Origin: Xiheimicrobium sp033763395
GTDB taxonomy: Bacteria; Myxococcota; Myxococcia; Myxococcales; Myxococcaceae
Direction of reading: 5' to 3'
DNA length: 64,000 bases
NCBI GenBank assembly: GCA_033763395.1
Contig: JANRKQ010000086.1
Span: 38,507 to 102,506, forward strand
Shown: positions 48,399 to 57,360 of the stretch, one piece after another
Layout: each line of letters starts with the position of its first letter
Numbering within the stretch: position 1 is the stretch's first letter
Program-made: the position numbers and the translations under genes
The notes under the pieces: model-generated
Told to the model about the DNA's origin: nothing
What the model saw: the letters and a program-made list of their open reading frames with translations, nothing else
Database searches by the model: none

Positions 48399-49307
48399 TC
48401 AGGGGCCGCCGTCACGAACGCCCGCGTCCTGCCCAGGCCCCGCATCGGCCCGAAGGCCCCCGTCACCAACGAGGCCGGCGTCGCCAGCGCCGCCATCTGC
48501 CGGCGCGTCGGGCCAGGTGCCCCCGAACGAGAGTCGCGGCACGGTGAAGCAGCGGCCACCCTGCACCGCGCGGTCGGCACCGAAGTTCCACTCTTCGAAG
48601 ACGAGGTTGGTGCCCGCGGCCTGGAACGAGCCAGCCGCCTCGTTGCGCGTGCCTCGCGCGAAGTCGTAGGCGCCGGCGCGCGCGAGGTAGCTGCCGCGGG
48701 TACAGTTCTCACCGTCTTCGTTGCAGCCGAGCGCCGCGTAGAAGCACTCGGTGCAGTTCCCGTTCGTCACCATGGCGGGCAGCGTGCCGGCGTACGGGAA
48801 CATGGGCGGCCCGTCGACCTTCGCGAAGTAGAGCTCGGCGGTGAAGAAGTCGTAGGTCGGTCCCGGCTCTTCGAAGCCCACCTCGGTCGACCACCAGTCG
48901 AAGTCCTCGAGGCCGCTGTCCGGCTCGCCCACGTTGAAGGAGGCGAAGGCGGGCTCGTTGACGACGACGTCGTCGACGACGGGGCACCCAGAGTCCATCG
49001 CGGCGCTGCCGCCAGCCACTCCGCCAGCGTTGCCTCCTGCCGCCATGAAGCCGCCCCCGGAGCCACCACCCGCGGCCATTGGCCCTCCGCAGATCTGCAG
49101 CGTGCACGCCTGCCCCGGTGCGCAGGCCGCGCAGGCCATGCCCTCTTTTCCACACGCGCTTTGCATTGTGCCGGCCTGGCACCGGCCCATCGAGTCGCAG
49201 CACCCCATCGCGCACGAGGTGGCGCTGCAGGTCGCCGGCCCGCACGACGGGGCGATGGCGAGGAAGAACACGGCGAGGACGCCGACCGCGAGCGCGTGGC
49301 TTTTCAT
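48399..49307 (-). CDS. Cys-rich myxobacterial lipoprotein, function unknown (paralogue A)
   Basis: The 302-residue protein has a lipoprotein signal (MKSHALAVGVLAVFFLAIAP, Cys22). A Cys-rich segment follows (CGPATCSATSCAMGCCDSMG), then a Gly/Ala-rich spacer, a globular domain and an Asp/Gly/Ala-rich tail. Shared with the next gene are a CxxCF pair (NCTECFYAALGC), a C-x-RGS-x-A-RAG-Y pattern, a GTNLVFEEWNFGADRAV stretch and a late Cys. The two are paralogues 19 bp apart. No enzymatic motif was found. Probably surface or periplasmic. Confidence 0.72.
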   Translation of the reverse strand: MKSHALAVGVLAVFFLAIAPSCGPATCSATSCAMGCCDSMGRCQAGTMQSACGKEGMACAACAPGQACTLQICGGPMAAGGGSGGGFMAAGGNAGGVAGGSAAMDSGCPVVDDVVVNEPAFASFNVGEPDSGLEDFDWWSTEVGFEEPGPTYDFFTAELYFAKVDGPPMFPYAGTLPAMVTNGNCTECFYAALGCNEDGENCTRGSYLARAGAYDFARGTRNEAAGSFQAAGTNLVFEEWNFGADRAVQGGRCFTVPRLSFGGTWPDAPADGGAGDAGLVGDGGLRADAGPGQDAGVRDGGP

Positions 49308-49326
49308 GATGGTGGCCGGTCGCGCT

Positions 49327-50070
49327 TCAGGGCCCGCCGTCGGGCGCGCCGCCGTCCGTCGAAGCCCGGGGCCAGGTGACGCTCCAGCTCATCGACGCCA
49401 CGTCGATGCAGCCCGCATCGGGAACGGCCCGGTCGGCCCCCATGGCGAAGTCCCACGCCACGTAGCGCAGGTTGGTGGCAGAGCCCGCGAAGCCACCGGT
49501 CATGCGGTTGAGGGTCGCCGACTGATACGTCCCGCTCCCGGCCTGGGCCATGAAGCCGCGCGGCGAGCAGCGGTCGAGATCGTCCAGCTGGCAGGTGCGA
49601 ATGACGAAGCAGTCGTAGCACTGCTGGTAGGTCGACTGGGCCAGGGTGAACGACCTCGGGAAGGTCGGCTGCGGGCCGGGGAAGTCCCAGTACAGCTCGT
49701 TGAACGCGAAGACGCCGAGGCCAGCGTCGCGGTCGATGTCGAGGGCGGCGACCGAGAAGATGAACTCGAAGCCGTTGCCGCCATCGGGGTTGCCGGGCCC
49801 GAAGGCCCCGCCAAAGAAGGCCTGGTTCGGGATCTGAGCGAGCTGCACGCACGCGCCGCTGCTGCCACCGCCGGTCGACATGCCTCCACCGGAGCCACCG
49901 CCGGTGCCTCCGCCGGACGAGCCCCCGCCGCTCCCGCCAGAGCCGCCCACGCCCGACGTCCCGCCGCCGACGAGCGAAACGGAGCCACCATCGGGCCGCC
50001 CCATCGCTCCGCCACAGGCTGAACCAAAGACGAACACCACCACTGCCGACGCAACGACGAACCGGGCCAT
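49327..50070 (-). CDS. Gly-rich myxobacterial lipoprotein, function unknown (paralogue B)
   Basis: The 247-residue protein has a signal with lipobox GSAC (Cys19). A Gly/Ser-rich spacer of about 50 residues follows, then a globular domain and a DGG-rich end. Its domain parallels that of the downstream gene: YDCFVIRTCQ, RCSPRGFMAQAGSGTYQSAT, GSATNLRYVAWDFAMGADRA and a late Cys. The Cys-rich N-terminal segment of paralogue A is missing. Function unknown. It is separated from the upstream men operon by a clear terminator. Confidence 0.72.
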   Translation of the reverse strand: MARFVVASAVVVFVFGSACGGAMGRPDGGSVSLVGGGTSGVGGSGGSGGGSSGGGTGGGSGGGMSTGGGSSGACVQLAQIPNQAFFGGAFGPGNPDGGNGFEFIFSVAALDIDRDAGLGVFAFNELYWDFPGPQPTFPRSFTLAQSTYQQCYDCFVIRTCQLDDLDRCSPRGFMAQAGSGTYQSATLNRMTGGFAGSATNLRYVAWDFAMGADRAVPDAGCIDVASMSWSVTWPRASTDGGAPDGGP

Positions 50071-50080
50071 GCGTACCTCG

Positions 50081-50109
50081 AAAAAAAAGAAAGTCCCCTT
50101 GTGAAGGGG
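50081..50109 (-). terminator. Rho-independent terminator of the menaquinone operon
   Basis: Read on the minus strand: CCCCTT-CAC-AAGGGG followed by ACTTTCTTTTTTTT. It lies 21 bp after the menE stop and before the lipoprotein genes, so it ends the men transcript. Confidence 0.92.
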
Positions 50110-50129
50110 CGCCCCCTATCACGTTCTCG

Positions 50130-51527
50130 TCACGGCACGGAAGTGGTGCCCAGACGATGCCGCAGCAGCTTGCCCGTCGCGTTCCGCGGGAGCTCCTCGA
50201 GCGACACGAGCGCCCTTGGCACCTTGAACGCCGCGAGCCGCGCGCGGGCGAACGACAGGAGCGCCTCGCCCTGCTCCCGGTCGCGCCACACGACGTACGC
50301 CACCGGCACCTGGCCCCAGATGGCGTCCGCGAGAGGGGCGACGGCCACGTCGTGCACGAGCCCGCTCTCGGCGAGCACCGCCTCGACCTCGGCCGGGTAG
50401 ACGTTCTCTCCGCCGCTGATGATGAGGTCGACCCGCCGCGCGTGAATCGTGAGCCGGCCCCGCGAGTCGAGTGCGCCGAGATCTTTCGTCGACAGCCAGC
50501 CGTGGGCGAGCCGCGTGACGGTCGGCCCTCGCACCTGGACTTCACCCGGCTGGTCGGGAGCGAGCGTCACGCCGGCCTCGTCCACCACGCGCACCTCGAG
50601 CCCCTCGAGCGGTAGGCCCGCGGTCTGTCCATCGGCTTCGCCGGGGCGCTCGGTCGTCACCTGGGAGCACGCTTCGGTGAGCCCGTAGGTCTGCAAGACG
50701 GGGAGCCCGGCGGCGCGCGCCCGCGACAGCAGCGCAGCGCCCATCGGTCCGCCGCCGATCAGCACCGCCTCGAGGCTCGACGAGGCCTTCGCCGTCAGCG
50801 CGTCGAGCACCTTCGTCAGGGACGTGGGCACGAAGCTCGCGTGGGTGACGTCTCCGCGTGAGAGCAACGCCGCCGCGCGGGCCGCGTCGAACGCCGGCTC
50901 GAGCACGAGCCGCGCGCCCATCAGCGCGCAGCGAAACAGCATCGACAGGCCGCCGACGTGAAAGAGCGGCAGCGTGCCGAGCCACACCTGGGCCGGGGAA
51001 GCTCCGAGGTTCGACGCGTTCGCCCGCGCCGAGGCGAGGAAGTTGCCCACGGTGAGCGGCACCAGCGAGGGCACCCCGGTCGTCCCCGAGGTGAAGAGCG
51101 CCGCCAGATCGACCGCCGGATCGATCGTAGCCACCTCGCTGGCGCGACCGGCTTCGAGCCGCGGAAATGGGAGCGCCGCCGGGAGTCGGTCGAGGAGCGC
51201 GTCGTCGGCCAGGACCTGCTTCGCGCCGGTGCGCGGCGCCAGCGCGGCGAGCTCGATCGGCGTGAGGCGCGCGTTGAGCGGCACCAGGCGGGCGCGTCGG
51301 CGCGCGAGGGCGAAGAGCAACGTCGCGAGCTCAGGGCGGTTCCACGCAAGCGTCGCCACCGAGTCGCACGCGCCGATCTCGTGCGCCGCGAGCCACTCCT
51401 CCCAGGCGCGCACCTGCTGATCGAGCTCACGCCACGAGCTCGATCGCCCCCGGAACTCGAGGCCGACACCGTGCGGCTGCGTCGCGGCGGCGCTCGCCAC
51501 CGGGCACGGCAGGCTCACACGCCCCAC
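50130..51527 (-). CDS. menE: 2-succinylbenzoate-CoA ligase
   Basis: The 465-residue acyl-AMP ligase has the P-loop ALFTSGTTGVPSLVPLT, the LQTYGLTEACSQV block, the hinge region (RRVDLIISGGENVYPAEVE) and a C-terminal Lys in LPRNATGKLLRH. Its position as the last gene of a men operon identifies it as MenE, which activates o-succinylbenzoate to the CoA ester in menaquinone synthesis. GTG 51527 overlaps the menC stop by 13 bp; GTG 51518 (VSLPCPV) is an alternative. A terminator follows at once. Confidence 0.93.
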   Translation of the reverse strand: MGRVSLPCPVASAAATQPHGVGLEFRGRSSSWRELDQQVRAWEEWLAAHEIGACDSVATLAWNRPELATLLFALARRRARLVPLNARLTPIELAALAPRTGAKQVLADDALLDRLPAALPFPRLEAGRASEVATIDPAVDLAALFTSGTTGVPSLVPLTVGNFLASARANASNLGASPAQVWLGTLPLFHVGGLSMLFRCALMGARLVLEPAFDAARAAALLSRGDVTHASFVPTSLTKVLDALTAKASSSLEAVLIGGGPMGAALLSRARAAGLPVLQTYGLTEACSQVTTERPGEADGQTAGLPLEGLEVRVVDEAGVTLAPDQPGEVQVRGPTVTRLAHGWLSTKDLGALDSRGRLTIHARRVDLIISGGENVYPAEVEAVLAESGLVHDVAVAPLADAIWGQVPVAYVVWRDREQGEALLSFARARLAAFKVPRALVSLEELPRNATGKLLRHRLGTTSVP

Positions 51528-52576
51528 CCGGGCGATGCGGGGAGCTCGATCGCTCCCGACCGTGGCGTGAACGCGTCTGGCGCGAGGTCGGTGAAGAGCT
51601 CGACCGTCGAGAGCCCGTGCGCGTACGGCGATGGAGGCAGCACCGCGGCGAGGTGGGTCGCCGCCGCGCGGGCGAGCGGGCCATCCATCAACGTCGTGAC
51701 GTACGCCGACACCCCACGCTCCGACGCGGCGCGCGCGAGCTCGAGGGCGGGCACCAGGCCGCCCAGCACCGCGGGCTTGAGCACCAGCACCTGCGCTGCG
51801 GGCCGTGGATCCGCGTCGAGCACGCGAGCCCAGCGCGAGCGGTCGGAGAGGACTTCGTCGGCGGCGACCGGCACGGGAACGGCCGCGGACACCCGGCGCA
51901 GCCCCTCGACGTCCACCGGCGAGACGGGCTGTTCACACAGCTCGAGGCCCAGCGAGTCGAGCCCCCGGAGCGTCGAGCGCGCGACCCCTTCGCTCCAGCC
52001 GCCGTTGGCATCGATGCGCAGCGCGACCGCTGGACCCACTGCCTGACGAACCGCCACCAACCGCTGGGCGTCGACGGCGACCGACCGCGCGCCCACCTTC
52101 AGCTTGAGCGTCTTGAAGCCCTGCGACACGGCCAGGCGAGCCGCGCCGGCGAGCGCCTCGGCGTCCCGGCCCTCGATCAGCGCGTTCACGGGCACCACCG
52201 GGCGAACCGCGCCGAACAACGCCGCCACGGGGACCGCCCGCCGCACCGCCAGCCACTCGAGCAGCGCGCACTCGGCCGCGAAGCGCGCGGTTGGCGCCGA
52301 AGCCAACGGCGCGAGCTGCTCCGCGATGGCCTCGACCGAATCGACGAGGTCGAGCGCGAGACTCCGGAGCGCCGCCTCGGCCGCAGCGAGCGACTCGGTG
52401 CCGAAGGCCTCGAGCGGAAACGCCTCGCCCCGCCCGACCCGCCCGTCGGCGCTCACGACGACCTCGAACCCCTCGCGACGCTCCAGCGCGCCGTGCGCCG
52501 TGACGAGGGGACGCGCAAGCGAGAGCGAACGCCGGCGCAGCTCGAGCTTCATCCGTGGGCTCGCGAGGGTCGTCAT
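51515..52576 (-). CDS. menC: o-Succinylbenzoate synthase
   Basis: The 353-residue enolase-superfamily enzyme has the KxK base motif (TLKLKVGARS), metal ligands in RIDANGGWSEG, CEQPVSP and ADEVLSD, and the later Lys in VLVLKPAVLGGL. It dehydrates SHCHC to o-succinylbenzoate. The start at 52576 (MTTLASPRMKLE) overlaps the menA stop by 4 bp; the longer frame upstream lies within menA. ATG 52552 (MKLELRRRS) is another candidate. Confidence 0.95.
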   Translation of the reverse strand: MTTLASPRMKLELRRRSLSLARPLVTAHGALERREGFEVVVSADGRVGRGEAFPLEAFGTESLAAAEAALRSLALDLVDSVEAIAEQLAPLASAPTARFAAECALLEWLAVRRAVPVAALFGAVRPVVPVNALIEGRDAEALAGAARLAVSQGFKTLKLKVGARSVAVDAQRLVAVRQAVGPAVALRIDANGGWSEGVARSTLRGLDSLGLELCEQPVSPVDVEGLRRVSAAVPVPVAADEVLSDRSRWARVLDADPRPAAQVLVLKPAVLGGLVPALELARAASERGVSAYVTTLMDGPLARAAATHLAAVLPPSPYAHGLSTVELFTDLAPDAFTPRSGAIELPASPGWGV

Positions 52577-53472
52577 TGGGCCAGTCCTGCTGCGAACAAC
52601 ACGCCGTAGACGAGCTGGAGCCGCGCAGTGCCCGCGAGCGCCTGATTGAGGGCGGGGCCGGTGGTGGTGAAGAGCAGCCTGAGCGGCGACACCGCGAGCG
52701 GAAGCGACAGGAGCGTCACCAGCACCGCCGCCGACGCCAGCCCCGAGATCCACAGGCCGATGGGCACCAGCATGGCCAGCGTCACCATCGCCACGTACTC
52801 CGCCTTCCCGAAGCCGACGCCGAGCCTGACGACGAGCGTGCGCTTGTTCGCGAGCACGTCGGTCTTCGCGTCGCGTACGTTGTTCACCGCGAGCAGCGCC
52901 ACCCCGAGAGCGCCCACCGGCACGCCTGCCAGCAGGGCGAGGGCGGGAACGGTCTGCGTCTGCACGAAGACGGTGCCACCCACCGCGACGAGGCCGAAGA
53001 AGACGAGCACGAAGACGTCTCCGAGGCCGTGGTACGCGAGCGGAAACGGACCACCCGTGTAGGCGTAACCCGCGAGCAACGACACCACGCCGACGACCAG
53101 CAGCGGCCATCCGGCGACCGACACCAGGTAGAGGCCCACGAGGAACGCGAGCGCGAAGCAGGTGATCGCGCCCCGCATCACGGCCTCGGGCGACAACCAC
53201 CCCTGCTGCGTCGCGCGCGGCGGTCCGAGCCGGTCGGTCGTGTCGGCGCCGCGCTTGAAGTCATAGGCGTCGTTGAAGAGGTTGGTGCCGATCTGAATGA
53301 GCAGCGCTCCGACGAGGGTGCCCAGCGCCGGGAGCCACGCCAGCCGCCCCAGCTTGAAAGCGACGGCCAGCCCGACGGCCACTGGCACGAAGCCGGCCAC
53401 CAGCGTCTTCGGCCGGGTCGCCAGGGCCCAGGCCGCGAGCGGGGACGGAGGAGCAGAGACGGCGGCGGTCAT
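52573..53472 (-). CDS. menA: 1,4-Dihydroxy-2-naphthoate polyprenyltransferase
   Basis: The 299-residue UbiA-family membrane protein has about nine helices. The two Asp-rich prenyl-diphosphate motifs are NLFNDAYDFKRGADTTDR and NNVRDAKTDVLANKRTL. The N-terminal AWALATRPKTLVAGFVPVAV is typical of MenA. It attaches the isoprenoid chain to 1,4-dihydroxy-2-naphthoate, giving demethylmenaquinone. It overlaps menH and menC by 4 bp each. Confidence 0.96.
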   Translation of the reverse strand: MTAAVSAPPSPLAAWALATRPKTLVAGFVPVAVGLAVAFKLGRLAWLPALGTLVGALLIQIGTNLFNDAYDFKRGADTTDRLGPPRATQQGWLSPEAVMRGAITCFALAFLVGLYLVSVAGWPLLVVGVVSLLAGYAYTGGPFPLAYHGLGDVFVLVFFGLVAVGGTVFVQTQTVPALALLAGVPVGALGVALLAVNNVRDAKTDVLANKRTLVVRLGVGFGKAEYVAMVTLAMLVPIGLWISGLASAAVLVTLLSLPLAVSPLRLLFTTTGPALNQALAGTARLQLVYGVLFAAGLAQ

Positions 53473-54269
53473 CGGAGATCCTCAGCGCGCGGCTCGTGGG
53501 TCCACGGCGCCTCGAGGAAGGCGCGGACTTCGTTCGCCCAGGCCTGCGGCACTTCGAGGTGCGGCGCGTGACCGACGCCACGGAAGGCCACGCGCCAGGC
53601 CAGGGGCAGCTCGGCGACCATGCGACGCGCCAGGCGCGTGTATTTCAGGTCGGCCGCGCCGGTGAGCAGCAGCGTCGGCACCCGCAGCGTGGGCAGCGCC
53701 GGCCAGAGATCGGGCTGCGCCCCCTGCCCCATCAGCCGCAGCGCCGACGCGAGCCCCCCGGGCGAATGCCCCACGCGACGCTCCCGCAGCCGGGCCTGAA
53801 CGTCACGGGGCAGCGCGCGGAGCCCGGAGAAGAGCGGCAGCTGCTCCCAGTACGCGATGAACGACTCGACCCCCTCGGCCTCGATGAGCGCCGCCAGCGC
53901 CTCATCGGACCGCTTCCGCACGGCGCGATCGTGGCGCCGGTGCAGACCCGGAGAGCCGCTCTCGAGCACGAGCCGCTCGACGAGCCGTGGATGCCGAACG
54001 GCCAACGCGAGCGCGACCCGTGCGCCTTGCGAATAGCCGATCACCGTCGTGGGCTCGGCGAGGCCCGCGGCGAGCGCGTCGACGACGGCGGTGAAGTCGG
54101 TGAACTGAGCGCTCGACTGGTGATGCCCCGGCAGCTCGGCGACGTCGGCGCGCACCAGGTCGCCCAGCACAGGCTCGAGGTGATCGAACGAGTACCGGCT
54201 CCCGGTGAAGCCGTGCAGGAAGAGCGCTCGCCTGGGGCCCGTGCCCCACGTTCGGGTCGGCAGCGTCAT
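53469..54269 (-). CDS. menH: 2-Succinyl-6-hydroxy-2,4-cyclohexadiene-1-carboxylate synthase
   Basis: The 266-residue alpha/beta-hydrolase-fold enzyme has FLHGFTGSRYSFD, LPGHHQSS, the nucleophile elbow GYSQGARVALALAV, and the terminal His in FRGVGHAPHLEVP. MenH eliminates pyruvate from the MenD product. The placement between menD and menA, with 4-bp overlaps on both sides, supports MenH over a generic hydrolase. Confidence 0.92.
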   Translation of the reverse strand: MTLPTRTWGTGPRRALFLHGFTGSRYSFDHLEPVLGDLVRADVAELPGHHQSSAQFTDFTAVVDALAAGLAEPTTVIGYSQGARVALALAVRHPRLVERLVLESGSPGLHRRHDRAVRKRSDEALAALIEAEGVESFIAYWEQLPLFSGLRALPRDVQARLRERRVGHSPGGLASALRLMGQGAQPDLWPALPTLRVPTLLLTGAADLKYTRLARRMVAELPLAWRVAFRGVGHAPHLEVPQAWANEVRAFLEAPWTHEPRAEDLR

Positions 54270-55951
54270 GACGAAGCCTCCACCGCCGCGACGAGCGCGG
54301 CGTTCAGCGCCTTGTGCGCTTCCACGTTCGCCTTCCGCTCGGTGCGCACTTCGACGAGGTGCACCCCGCCCGACAGCCCCGCGCGGACGACTCGCCCGAA
54401 GTCCTCGAGCGAGGCCGGGCGATGCAGCGTCGCGCGTGCGAGCGCGGCCACCTGGGCGAAGTCCACCGGCTGCGGAGTCGCGAAGAACCGCTCGAAGTGT
54501 GGCGTCCGTTCGGCCACCGGCAGGAAGTTGAAGATGCCGCCGCCGTCGTTGTTCACCACGACCACCACCAGCGGCGCACCGGCCGTCGACGCGAGCAGCC
54601 AGCCCGAGAGATCGTGCAGCGCCGCCACGTCACCAATCAGCAGCGCCGTCGGCCGCCCCGTCGCGCCAGACACGCCAAGCGCGGTGCTCACGACGCCGTC
54701 GATGCCGTTGACGCCGCGGTTGGTGAAGACGTGGAGCCGCTGGCTGGACGACGCGAAGGCGTCGACGTCGCGAACCGGCATCGAGCTCGACACCACCAGG
54801 TTCGCGCCCGAGGGCAATGCGTGCACCAGGGCCCTGGCGACGAGCGCCTCTTCGACCCGGTCACCCCGCTGCGAGAGCACCGCCTCGGCCCGGCGCTGGG
54901 CCGACCTCACCGGTTCAATCAGGGGCCCCCGGCGTGCCTGCGGTGGCGTGAGCGCGCGGATCATCGCCACCACGTCGCCTGTGAAGACGGCCTCGGCGCG
55001 GTGCTGCGGGTCGAACACGGCCCCGTCATCGCTGAACGCAAAGACCCGCGCGCCGCTCCCGTCCAGGAAGGCCTGCGGCGCCTTCAGCGTCAGGCCGCCG
55101 CCAAACCGCAGCACCACCCGCGGCCCGAGGCGCTGGAAGAACGAGGTGCTGCGCGCCATCGCATCGAAGGCCCAGCTCGAGTCGGGGAACCCGAAGCGCG
55201 CGTTCGACGCCGCCTCGGCGAAGACGGGGTAGCCCAGCCGCTCACCGAGCTCCGCGATGGCGGCCCCAAACCCGTCGTCGCGCTCGCGCGGCCCGCAGAC
55301 GATCACACCGCGATCGTGGGCCGCGAGGGCCTCGACGACCGGCGTCAGCGCGGGCACGCCCCGACCCGCCTCGAACCGGGGCACGGTCAGCGTGACGACC
55401 GGGCCTGGCAAACCGTCAGGATGCGCGAGCGGCTCGCGGAACGGGACGTTGAGGTGCACGCCGCCCCGCGGAGAGGCCGCCGAGCGCTGAACGAGCCGGG
55501 CCACCGAGGCCGTCAGGTGCTCGAGCAGCGCTTCGCCCGGCTCCGGGAGCGCGAGCGCGTCACGGACCCACGTCCCGAACAGCCCGCGCTGCTCGATCGT
55601 CTGCGGAGCCCCGAAGCCGTGGAGCTCCGCGGGCCGGTCTGCCGTCACGGCGATGAGCGGCGTGCCGCCTTCGGCCGCTTCGATCAACGCCGGGAGGAAG
55701 TGCGCTCCCGCGGTGCCCGAAGTGCAGAGGACCGCCGCGGGCCGCTGGAGCCCTTTGGCGAGCCCGAGAGCGAAGAAGGCCGCGCTGCGCTCATCGATGC
55801 ACGACCAGCACCGGAGATCACCGCGATCGGCGAACGCGAGCGCGAGCGGAGTCGAGCGGGATCCCGGCGCGACGACGACGTCTCTGACGCCGCACGCCGC
55901 GAACACCCCGGCGATCGTCGCGGCCCAGCGCTGATTGAGCGTCTCAGGCAT
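54266..55951 (-). CDS. menD: SEPHCHC synthase (thiamine-diphosphate-dependent)
   Basis: The 561-residue enzyme has the ThDP Glu-region motifs VVAPGSRSTPLALAFADRGD, IDERSAAFFALGLAKG and LCTSGTAGAHFLPALIEA. The cofactor-binding GDVAALHDLSGWLLA and NNDGGGIFNFLP come near the C-terminus. It joins isochorismate and 2-oxoglutarate, the first committed step to menaquinone. ATG 55951 has a strong AAAGGAG ribosome site; the frame upstream to 56038 is not family-like. It overlaps menH by 4 bp. Confidence 0.97.
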   Translation of the reverse strand: MPETLNQRWAATIAGVFAACGVRDVVVAPGSRSTPLALAFADRGDLRCWSCIDERSAAFFALGLAKGLQRPAAVLCTSGTAGAHFLPALIEAAEGGTPLIAVTADRPAELHGFGAPQTIEQRGLFGTWVRDALALPEPGEALLEHLTASVARLVQRSAASPRGGVHLNVPFREPLAHPDGLPGPVVTLTVPRFEAGRGVPALTPVVEALAAHDRGVIVCGPRERDDGFGAAIAELGERLGYPVFAEAASNARFGFPDSSWAFDAMARSTSFFQRLGPRVVLRFGGGLTLKAPQAFLDGSGARVFAFSDDGAVFDPQHRAEAVFTGDVVAMIRALTPPQARRGPLIEPVRSAQRRAEAVLSQRGDRVEEALVARALVHALPSGANLVVSSSMPVRDVDAFASSSQRLHVFTNRGVNGIDGVVSTALGVSGATGRPTALLIGDVAALHDLSGWLLASTAGAPLVVVVVNNDGGGIFNFLPVAERTPHFERFFATPQPVDFAQVAALARATLHRPASLEDFGRVVRAGLSGGVHLVEVRTERKANVEAHKALNAALVAAVEASS

Positions 55952-56094
55952 GGGCGGCTCCTTTCGGCGACACCGTGCCGAGCCCTGGCGCTCCGCCGGG
56001 CGCGGGCGTTTCCTCGGGGCGACGGTCAAGACGGGCACCGTGCATGCAACTCCACGCGGTGGACAGCGCCGACCTCATCGCCCATCTCCTGCGC
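55952..56094. other. Gap between menF and menD
   Basis: The 143 bp between menF stop and menD start hold the menD ribosome site and some GC-rich inverted sequence (for example TCCAC-GCG-GTGGA near 56051-56063). I see no gene. The length is unusual for this otherwise overlapping operon, so a second promoter or an mRNA structure is possible. Confidence 0.35.
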
Positions 56095-57294
56095 TCAGCC
56101 ATGCGCCAACCCCAGCGCCGCCAGCATCGTCGATGCTTTGCGCTCGGTCTCGATCCATTCCCCTTCAGGGGTCGAGCCCGTCACCACGCCCGCGCCGACG
56201 AACACCCGCGCCCGAGCACCGTCGAGGAGCGCCGAGCGCAACCCGACGGCCAGCGTCAGGCCCGAGGGCCCCATCGCGCCGACCGCGCCCGCGTACCAGC
56301 CTCGCGCGAAGCCCTCGTTGGTGCGAAGGAAGTCGAGCGCGGCGGCCCGAGGCGTGCCCGCGACCGCGGACGTCGGATGAAGCGCTCTGGCCACGGCCAG
56401 TGCAGACACGCCCGGACGCAGCTCCACCTCGATGGGTGTGTGGAGGTGGACGACCGACGGCAGGCGCTTGAGGCCCGGCTGCGACGGCGAGTCGATTCGG
56501 GTGGCGAACGCGTCGAGGCGGGCCCGAATGTCATCGACGACGGCCTGGTGCTCCCGGCGGTCCTTGTCCGACGCGAGGAGCGCCGCGTCTGCGCCTGGGG
56601 CGGCCGTTCCCGCGAGCGCGTCGACGGTGAGCCGTTCGCCGCGCGCCTCGCACAACAACTCCGGAGACGCCCCCACGAACGCCGAGCCCTCTCGCCCACG
56701 GACCAGGAACGTCCAGCACGTCGGGTTCCGGGCCTCGAGGGCCTTGAGCACCGCGCGCTCGGGGAAGGCCGCCGCGCTCTCGAGCTCGATCGCCCGCGCC
56801 AGCACCAGCTTCGAGCAGCGCCGGGCGTCGATGGCCTCGAGCCCCCGCGCGACGAGCGCCTCATAGGGGCCGCGCTCGCTCGACAGGCGGCTCACCGGCG
56901 CCCGCTCGACGACCGGCTCGACCTCCGTCACCGCGTCCAACCGGGCCTCCAGCACCGCTGGAGCCGTGCCCTCAACGCCGAACGCCACGAGGTGGGTCCG
57001 CGCGCCATCCCAGAAGGCCAACACCTCGGGCAGCACCCACCGCTCTGCGTCGAAGCCGGGCCACCCGCGGGACTCGTCGAAGGCCCAGCCCCCGAACCAC
57101 GGGCCCGCCGGGAGCTCGACGTCGAGGCGCACCTCTCCGCCGCCTTCCCCACACACCCCCAGACCCACCACCCAGACGTTCCGGGAGGGGTTGATCCACG
57201 CCAGGGACAGCGGGCCGGGCCCCAGACGCAACAGCGCGCCATGCGTGGCGATTCGCGACGCCGACACGTACCTTTTGGTCCCCGGGGCGAGCAC
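56095..57294 (-). CDS. menF: Isochorismate synthase
   Basis: The 399-residue chorismate-utilising enzyme has SKLVLARAIELE, FVGASPELLCEARGERLTVD, DALAGTAAPGAD, HLHTPIEVEL, HPTSAVAGTPRAAAL and the terminal WIETERKASTMLAAL. The helix KDRREHQAVVDDIRARL is the acid-base region of the MenF/EntC family. It converts chorismate to isochorismate for MenD. The start is taken as GTG 57294; GTG 57267, preceded by AAAAGG, is a shorter alternative. It heads the men operon and lies back to back with aroF across a shared promoter region. Confidence 0.93.
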   Translation of the reverse strand: MLAPGTKRYVSASRIATHGALLRLGPGPLSLAWINPSRNVWVVGLGVCGEGGGEVRLDVELPAGPWFGGWAFDESRGWPGFDAERWVLPEVLAFWDGARTHLVAFGVEGTAPAVLEARLDAVTEVEPVVERAPVSRLSSERGPYEALVARGLEAIDARRCSKLVLARAIELESAAAFPERAVLKALEARNPTCWTFLVRGREGSAFVGASPELLCEARGERLTVDALAGTAAPGADAALLASDKDRREHQAVVDDIRARLDAFATRIDSPSQPGLKRLPSVVHLHTPIEVELRPGVSALAVARALHPTSAVAGTPRAAALDFLRTNEGFARGWYAGAVGAMGPSGLTLAVGLRSALLDGARARVFVGAGVVTGSTPEGEWIETERKASTMLAALGLAHG

Positions 57295-57301
57295 GGTTGT
57301 G

Positions 57302-57329
57302 TTGTCTTCTAAGCCATCTCCGCTATAGA
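57302..57329 (+). promoter_or_regulatory. Sigma-70-like promoter for aroF-ubiE
   Basis: TTGTCT (57302-57307), a 16-bp spacer and TATAGA (57324-57329) form a good sigma-70-like pair in an AT-rich patch. The predicted start of transcription near 57336 lies downstream of the ATG at 57329, supporting the later aroF start. On the minus strand the same core reads TATAGC and may serve menF. Confidence 0.65.
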
Positions 57330-57338
57330 TGCACCACA

Positions 57339-57360
57339 GAGTTCAAAACGCCTTGAACTC
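57339..57360. promoter_or_regulatory. Perfect inverted repeat between menF and aroF (candidate operator)
   Basis: GAGTTCAA-N6-TTGAACTC, 8-bp arms without mismatch, lies just after the predicted aroF transcription start and over the likely -35 zone of divergent menF. The architecture suits a dimeric repressor; alternatively it is a short hairpin in the aroF leader. Confidence 0.6.

Noticed and set aside
50157..50615. Plus-strand open frames opposite menE and the other men genes
   Set aside because: All are complements of overlapping, well-identified men genes and show the Arg/Pro/Ala shadow composition.
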